Assembly: GCA_902786205.1 (NCBI GenBank)
Contig: CADABQ010000009.1
Coordinates: 1 to 64,000, forward strand
Reading direction: 5' to 3'
Length of the DNA stretch: 64,000 nucleotides
DNA from: an uncultured Lachnospiraceae bacterium
Lineage (GTDB): Bacteria > Bacillota > Clostridia > Lachnospirales > Lachnospiraceae
Of this stretch, positions 59,986 to 64,000 are shown piece by piece (within the stretch, counting starts at the first letter, position 1; each line of letters opens with the position of its first letter). A program made the position numbers and the translations under genes. Under the pieces are notes generated by a model. It made no database searches and was not told where the DNA came from. It worked only from the letters and a program-made list of their open reading frames with translations.

Positions 59986-60324
59986 TTACTTCTTCTTTGG
60001 CACTTCTGTAGGCACTGGAGTCGTAATTCTTGACTGTAATTCCTTTAAAATCTGATTTTCCATATCTTCATACTGCCCACTCTGCAATAAGGAACTTCCT
60101 ACATGCACCACAAAAATAGTAATTGCAATTGATATTGCAGATGTAACAATTCCAGCAATCGCCATGTTCTTTTTTCGGTCTTTATTATAAATTGCAAATA
60201 TCCCATACACAACACCGACAATTCCAAATATACCACCATAAAACAATGCAGTAAGCAATCCAATCACGCCAAATATAATGGAAATCTTTGCAAATTTTGA
60301 CGTTTCTTTTTCTTCCTGTTCCAT
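59986..60324 (-). CDS. DUF4190-like two-helix membrane protein
   Basis: A 112-residue protein: charged start, hydrophobic helices at about 12-45 (with G-x-x-G repeats) and 52-75, an outside segment, and a T-P-V-P-T-E-V-P-K-K-K end. Layout suits DUF4190-type small membrane proteins. AGGAGG precedes the ATG. It ends 53 bases before lgt on the same strand, so it may be the first gene of that operon. Confidence 0.7.
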   Translation of the reverse strand: MEQEEKETSKFAKISIIFGVIGLLTALFYGGIFGIVGVVYGIFAIYNKDRKKNMAIAGIVTSAISIAITIFVVHVGSSLLQSGQYEDMENQILKELQSRITTPVPTEVPKKK

Positions 60325-60767
60325 TCTTTCGCCTCCTCTTTTCTAAGCAACCATTCAGCCAGGCAGAAATAATTATTCACACTGCATATACTTTCTAATA
60401 AACTAAGAGCAGTGAAACAACCAAAGAATCTATTCTGCACTTTTATCCTCGACCAAACCTTTACAATTATTTCTTTTATAGCATACTTACTGCCAAAATG
60501 CAATGTCCTATAGCTTGTCTGTAGACTTTTCTGTCACCATTCACATACTTTTGTAACTGTAACACTTTTCTTGCAACTAAAAAACAAAAAGTTTATAATA
60601 TATCTATTATGGGGTAAAAATTGCGTTTTCCATCCTTACATGGGGATAGAAACAGATAGTTTTACTGTTACCATAATAGAAAAATATATGCAAATAGGCG
60701 TTCTATCAGCTCCTACCTTTAGGAATAATAACAGCCTATTTTCTACAACGGAGAAAGTGAGAGGATT
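60325..60767. other. Gap with a decayed repeat copy and the DUF4317 promoter
   Basis: 443 bases. At 60351-60430 AGCCAGGCAGAAATAATTA resembles the start of the dispersed coding-like repeat (AGCCGGGCAGAAATGATTG at 63269), followed by a weak palindrome (TTCACACTGC...GCAGTGAA). The plus-strand promoter TTGCAA (60571), 17 bases, TATAAT (60594) serves the DUF4317 gene, giving a leader of about 165 bases. Confidence 0.5.
60571..60599 (+). promoter_or_regulatory. Sigma-A promoter of the DUF4317 gene
   Basis: TTGCAA, 17 bases, TATAAT, about 170 bases before the start codon. Confidence 0.8.
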
Positions 60768-62069
60768 ATGAATAAAACAGACATACTAGAATTAAAGAGA
60801 CGATTTACAAAGGACAAATGCAACTTTACAAAAATGGCAGGCTGCTATGTAGATGCAGAAAAAAACAAGGTTGTCGATATCTATGAAACATTTCTTTCCC
60901 TGGAGGATGAGGAATTACTAAAATATCTGGATTTAGCTAAAAAAACTTTATCTGGTACCTTACATAATAATATTTTAGAATTAGAATTTCCACGCGAGGA
61001 GGAAGAATCCGGCGGAAAACAACAATTTTTGATGGGTCTAAGAGAAAGTGAACTAAAAAATCAGGATTTAATCCACCTTTTCTTTGATCGTATCATCGAA
61101 AGCTATGATTATACAGGTAATTATTTAATATTACTTTTCTACGATTCTTATGATGTAATGAAGAAAACAAACGATAATATAGCCTTAGACGAATCGGAGG
61201 AAGTATATAATTATCTTTTGTGTACGATTTGCCCGGTAAAACTCTCCAAGGCTGCACTCGGCTATCGAGAAGAAGAACATCGCATTGCGCCTCGTATTCG
61301 TGACTGGGTAGTAGGCGCACCGGAAACCGGTTTCATTTTCCCTGCATTTAGCGAACGTAGTACCGATATTCATGCCGCAATGTTTTATACCAAAAATGCA
61401 AAAGAACCACACAACGAACTGATGGAAGACTTTCTTGGTTGTCCTGCGAAACGCACCGCTACTATGCAAAAAAGCTTGTTTGAAGATTTAGTACAAAATG
61501 CTATGGATTCCTTTCCAGAGGCCAGTGATGCAACATTAATGGATTTGCAAAATGATTTTCAGGAACTTGTAGACGAACAAGAAACACAGGAAAATGAGGA
61601 TACTCTTATGCTACATCCGTCTCTCTTGAAAAACTTAATGGCAGAAAATGAAGTACCTGAATCTGTTATGAAAAACATAGAAGAAACTTACGAAACACAA
61701 TTTTCTGAAGAACCGCCAGCTGTAGAATCCTTAATTGATAAAAAAACACTCACGGAAAATGCAAAACGAAGAGAAAAACTGGCATTAGCAAAAGAGATTG
61801 ATGCTTTAAAGACAACAATTCAGGAAAAGAACACTGTAATCGAGGAAAAAAATGCCGTAATTGAACAAAAAGACTTAGATTTACTAACCGCAAACATTTT
61901 ATCCGATACAGACGACAAACCATTGCCAGATGGACAATTGGTTTTACGCGTTAGCGCACAAAAAGCATCGCAGATTACTACACAGGTAATTAATGGTCAT
62001 GCATGCCTTGTTATTCCTACAGATGAAAACGAACACATTACGATAAATGGTTCGGATTTTAAACGCTAA
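60768..62069 (+). CDS. DUF4317 family protein
   Basis: A 433-residue cytoplasmic protein. The start M-N-K-T-D-I-L-E-L-K-R-R-F-T-K-D-K-C and the C-Y-V-D-A-E-K-N-K motif near residue 25, then G-A-P-E-T-G-F-I-F-P-A-F near 185, match DUF4317, a family found almost only in Lachnospiraceae and relatives. Residues 340-375 form a coiled coil (E-K-N-T-V-I-E-E-K-N-A-V-I-E-Q-K-D). No function is known. The ribosome site is GGAGAAAGTGAGAGG. Single gene with its own terminator. Confidence 0.85.
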   Translation: MNKTDILELKRRFTKDKCNFTKMAGCYVDAEKNKVVDIYETFLSLEDEELLKYLDLAKKTLSGTLHNNILELEFPREEEESGGKQQFLMGLRESELKNQDLIHLFFDRIIESYDYTGNYLILLFYDSYDVMKKTNDNIALDESEEVYNYLLCTICPVKLSKAALGYREEEHRIAPRIRDWVVGAPETGFIFPAFSERSTDIHAAMFYTKNAKEPHNELMEDFLGCPAKRTATMQKSLFEDLVQNAMDSFPEASDATLMDLQNDFQELVDEQETQENEDTLMLHPSLLKNLMAENEVPESVMKNIEETYETQFSEEPPAVESLIDKKTLTENAKRREKLALAKEIDALKTTIQEKNTVIEEKNAVIEQKDLDLLTANILSDTDDKPLPDGQLVLRVSAQKASQITTQVINGHACLVIPTDENEHITINGSDFKR

Positions 62070-62112
62070 AAACTTATAACAAGAAAGCTAACGTACAAAA
62101 GTTTTACAAAAA

Positions 62113-62151
62113 TAAGGTGTCAGATTTTCTTCCTCTGACACCTCGTTTTTT
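62113..62151 (+). terminator. Terminator of the DUF4317 gene
   Basis: AGGTGTCAGA, loop, TCTGACACCT, then CGTTTTTTAT. It may also serve the convergent SEC-C gene on the other strand. Confidence 0.9.
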
Positions 62152-63145
62152 ATGCTTCTTTTCCGCAACACTGTTTATATTTTTTTCCACTTCCACATGG
62201 ACACAAATCATTTCTTCCGATCTTTTCTGTATTTCTGTGATACGTGCTGGCTCCATCATGCACCATCTGTGGCTTTTCCTTTTGTGCTTTCACGCCATTA
62301 TAACTACTTTCAAGCAACTTCTTTAACTGCTCTTTTTCTGTTCCTTTTGCAACATACTGCATGAATGCTTCTTCTGTTTCCTCTTCCTTTTTTTTACTAT
62401 TCTTATCCACCTGATCAACTAAATCCTTTATTAAGGAATAACTATGTGGATACTCTTTGGCAATATAGGAAAATTCATCTTTATGGTCTGCATAATACTG
62501 ACAAATATACCAATCATTTGTCAAAGCATCAATTTCCATGGTGATGCGAGTTGTCTCTACTTTTTCTTCCGGTATGGTGTAGGCTCTGTCATACCCTGCC
62601 TTTAATGCAGCCTTAGCAATAATGCTTATTCTATTATCCTCATAATAAGAATAAGATTCCATAGAAGCATACGCAGATTCTATTGTTTTTTGATACCGTT
62701 CCTCCGTAAGATATCCTTTTTTTTCAACGTGTGTAACAAATTCCTTGAACAAAGGACGATACCATGGATTCTCCATCAATTCGCATAAACGGACTAATGT
62801 TTCTACTACATATTCCTGCATAAGACTATTCATCTGAATGGTATCTAAAAATATATAATACCTTTCCAAATCCTTTTGGTATCTTTGGTTACTATTATTT
62901 ACATCCTTACGAAGCAAACGTGGATAAATTCTGGCAAGTATAATCTTTATCTGTTCCATTTCTTTGTCGTTTTGTTCCTTTAACATTTCCAAACAAAGTT
63001 CTTCCACTTTATCATACTCTTCTTCTTTTTCATAATCCAATGCTTTTATAACACGTTCATGAAACTTTACAGGGACAGATTGTAATAATTCCTCTCTTTT
63101 TTTTGCTTCAAAACGTTTATTCATTTCCTGTATATTTTGCTCCAT
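62150..63145 (-). CDS. Helical protein with C-terminal SEC-C zinc motif
   Basis: A 331-residue mostly helical protein ending [20 protein letters not shown], the SEC-C zinc-binding motif found on SecA and on many unrelated proteins. The body (residues 1-300) has helix repeats that resemble TPR-like folds but no family I recognise. ATG 63145 with AGGAGG is chosen instead of the 63238 frame. The motif suggests binding to ribosomes or SecA-like partners; this is inference. Confidence 0.82.
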   Translation of the reverse strand: MEQNIQEMNKRFEAKKREELLQSVPVKFHERVIKALDYEKEEEYDKVEELCLEMLKEQNDKEMEQIKIILARIYPRLLRKDVNNSNQRYQKDLERYYIFLDTIQMNSLMQEYVVETLVRLCELMENPWYRPLFKEFVTHVEKKGYLTEERYQKTIESAYASMESYSYYEDNRISIIAKAALKAGYDRAYTIPEEKVETTRITMEIDALTNDWYICQYYADHKDEFSYIAKEYPHSYSLIKDLVDQVDKNSKKKEEETEEAFMQYVAKGTEKEQLKKLLESSYNGVKAQKEKPQMVHDGASTYHRNTEKIGRNDLCPCGSGKKYKQCCGKEA

Positions 63146-63270
63146 TTTTTTCCTCCTATTTTTTTCTATTGTAGGCATTTGTAAAACGTAGTCTAACCCC
63201 ATTATACACATTTTATAACTATTTGAAAACCATTCCAATCACGATTTCTGTATCTTTAGTAACAGTTGAG

Positions 63271-63497
63271 CCGGGCAGAAATGATTGTGGAAATTGCACA
63301 TGACTGCTGGCAGGCTAAGTGCAATTTCTACAATCATTTCTATCGGGCTAACGCCTGACATGAGTACACATTGAACACTTGGCGAAGTACTTTTGAGCCT
63401 AGTGAGAAATCGTACAGAGTGAAGTGTCCAGCCAAAAAGAATATTTTTATCTAATTTATATATTCTGGCACTTTATGAATGTCCCCGGGCAGAAATG
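63271..63497 (+). repeat. Dispersed coding-like repeat, copy B
   Basis: The 13-base sequence CCGGGCAGAAATG occurs at both ends (63271-63283 and 63485-63497). Between them lie an imperfect palindrome (GAAATGATTGTGGAAATTGC against GCAATTTCTACAATCATTTC) and the TATATTCTGGCACTTTATGAAT tail shared with copy A at 3827-4001. One frame encodes A-E-M-I-V-E-I-A-H-D-C-W-Q-A-K-C-N-F-Y-N before a stop. It fills the gap between the SEC-C and pncC genes. Confidence 0.7.
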
Positions 63498-63525
63498 TTA
63501 CTATCTTTAACATTCACATAGAACT

Positions 63526-63999
63526 TTAACCATGTATCAATTCCAGTGCCTTTTCCAATACAAACGCTACACTCTTTTCCCTTACTTGATTTCTTCCCAA
63601 ATCCCCAAACTGTTTTCGTTCTGTAAAAAGTACTCCATTGATATAAAATCCAAAACACACAGTACCAACCGGCTTTTCCTTAGTTCCGCCACCGGGACCT
63701 GCTGTGCCAGTCACCGAAAGACCAATCTGTGCATGATTTTTCTTAGCAACTCCCTCTGCCATCTCGCGTGCAGTTTCTTCACTAACGGCACCAAATGTTT
63801 CCAATGTTTCTGCTTTTACTCCAAGATAATGCATTTTTGCCTCATTGGAATAGGTCACTATACTTGCATCTAACACCTTAGAAGCATCCGGCACATCCAC
63901 AATGGCCCCTGTGACCTTTCCACCTGTGCATGATTCTGCACAGGAAACATGATAGTTTTTTTCTATCAAACTTTTTACAAATTGTTCCGCTACTGTCAT
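63526..63999 (-). CDS. pncC: CinA C-terminal domain protein, nicotinamide-nucleotide amidase (may be cut by the edge)
   Basis: 157 residues visible. S-C-A-E-S-C-T-G-G-K-V near residue 19 (catalytic Ser/Lys region), G-A-V-S-E-E-T-A near 70 and S-V-T-G-T-A-G-P-G-G-G near 94 mark PncC, which deamidates NMN to nicotinate mononucleotide in NAD salvage. The ATG at 63999 is one base from the window end, so no ribosome site can be seen; it may be the stand-alone 160-residue form or the end of a full CinA. Confidence 0.88.
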   Translation of the reverse strand: MTVAEQFVKSLIEKNYHVSCAESCTGGKVTGAIVDVPDASKVLDASIVTYSNEAKMHYLGVKAETLETFGAVSEETAREMAEGVAKKNHAQIGLSVTGTAGPGGGTKEKPVGTVCFGFYINGVLFTERKQFGDLGRNQVREKSVAFVLEKALELIHG

Positions 64000-64000
64000 A

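Noticed and set aside
60264..60503. 79-codon minus-strand frame
   Set aside because: It overlaps the well-supported DUF4190-like gene start in another frame and covers the decayed repeat.

Overview
The window looks like chromosome of a low-GC, Gram-positive anaerobe of the Lachnospiraceae (Clostridia, gut type). The inference rests on strong AGGAGG ribosome sites, AT-rich intergenic DNA, the gene set (DUF4317, DUF4080 radical SAM, TraX, CdaA/CdaR, YkgJ next to lgt, MutS2, a WXG100/EssC type VII system) and secreted proteins with Thr/Pro 'TP/APT' linkers. I cannot name the species.

Layout. (1) 1-9.1 kb, minus strand: a type VII secretion (T7SS) locus. It holds a PASTA-domain membrane protein, the ATPase EssC with a ubiquitin-like N-terminus, a broken LXG-like effector remnant, a large secreted beta-helix/InlB-repeat/Fn3 protein, a WXG100 protein, a DUF5082 protein and a TIGR04197-type small protein. 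(2) 9.2-12.2 kb: serine biosynthesis (serC, a lipoprotein, serA). (3) 12.5-17.6 kb: two divergent secreted proteins, a subtilase with four starch-binding-like modules and a Big_2/Big_14-like surface protein, with an operator-like inverted repeat between them. (4) 17.8-22.5 kb: a likely operon of a periplasmic-binding-like/GGDEF diguanylate cyclase, an MBOAT acyltransferase and an SGNH esterase-like partner. (5) 22.6-27.7 kb: branched-chain amino-acid genes leuB-ilvD-ilvB behind a structured, non-T-box leader, plus a possibly frameshifted EF-Tu-domain-2 protein. (6) 28-32 kb: a sigma-like gene overlapping traX, a secreted/membrane small pair, and hsp20 under a CIRCE operator. (7) 32.3-37 kb: carbamate kinase, corrinoid adenosyltransferase, an SSB-like protein and typA. 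(8) 37.2-42.8 kb: a cyclic-di-AMP cluster (two membrane proteins, cdaA, cdaR) followed by an ABC-2 polysaccharide exporter pair. (9) 43-47.7 kb, plus strand: mutS2, then an OmpR/PhoR-type two-component pair, preceded by a structured RNA candidate. (10) 47.7-64 kb: trmL, a CheX-like protein, an Lrp regulator with an aminotransferase, an AIR-synthase/HypE-like protein, a VanW protein, a 33-codon DUF4044-like peptide, a DnaQ exonuclease, a B12 radical SAM protein, a Big_2 surface protein, a YkgJ-lgt pair, DUF4317, a SEC-C protein and pncC at the right edge.

Most of the window is housekeeping. The unexplained structure is in the degraded T7SS cargo, a dispersed coding-like repeat (3.8-4.0 kb, 63.3-63.5 kb and perhaps 60.35 kb), a second repeat family next to terminators (29.7, 31.3, 37.1 kb), and two structured RNA candidates (upstream of leuB and upstream of mutS2). 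All coordinates and motifs were read by eye. No alignment, folding or database search was run.
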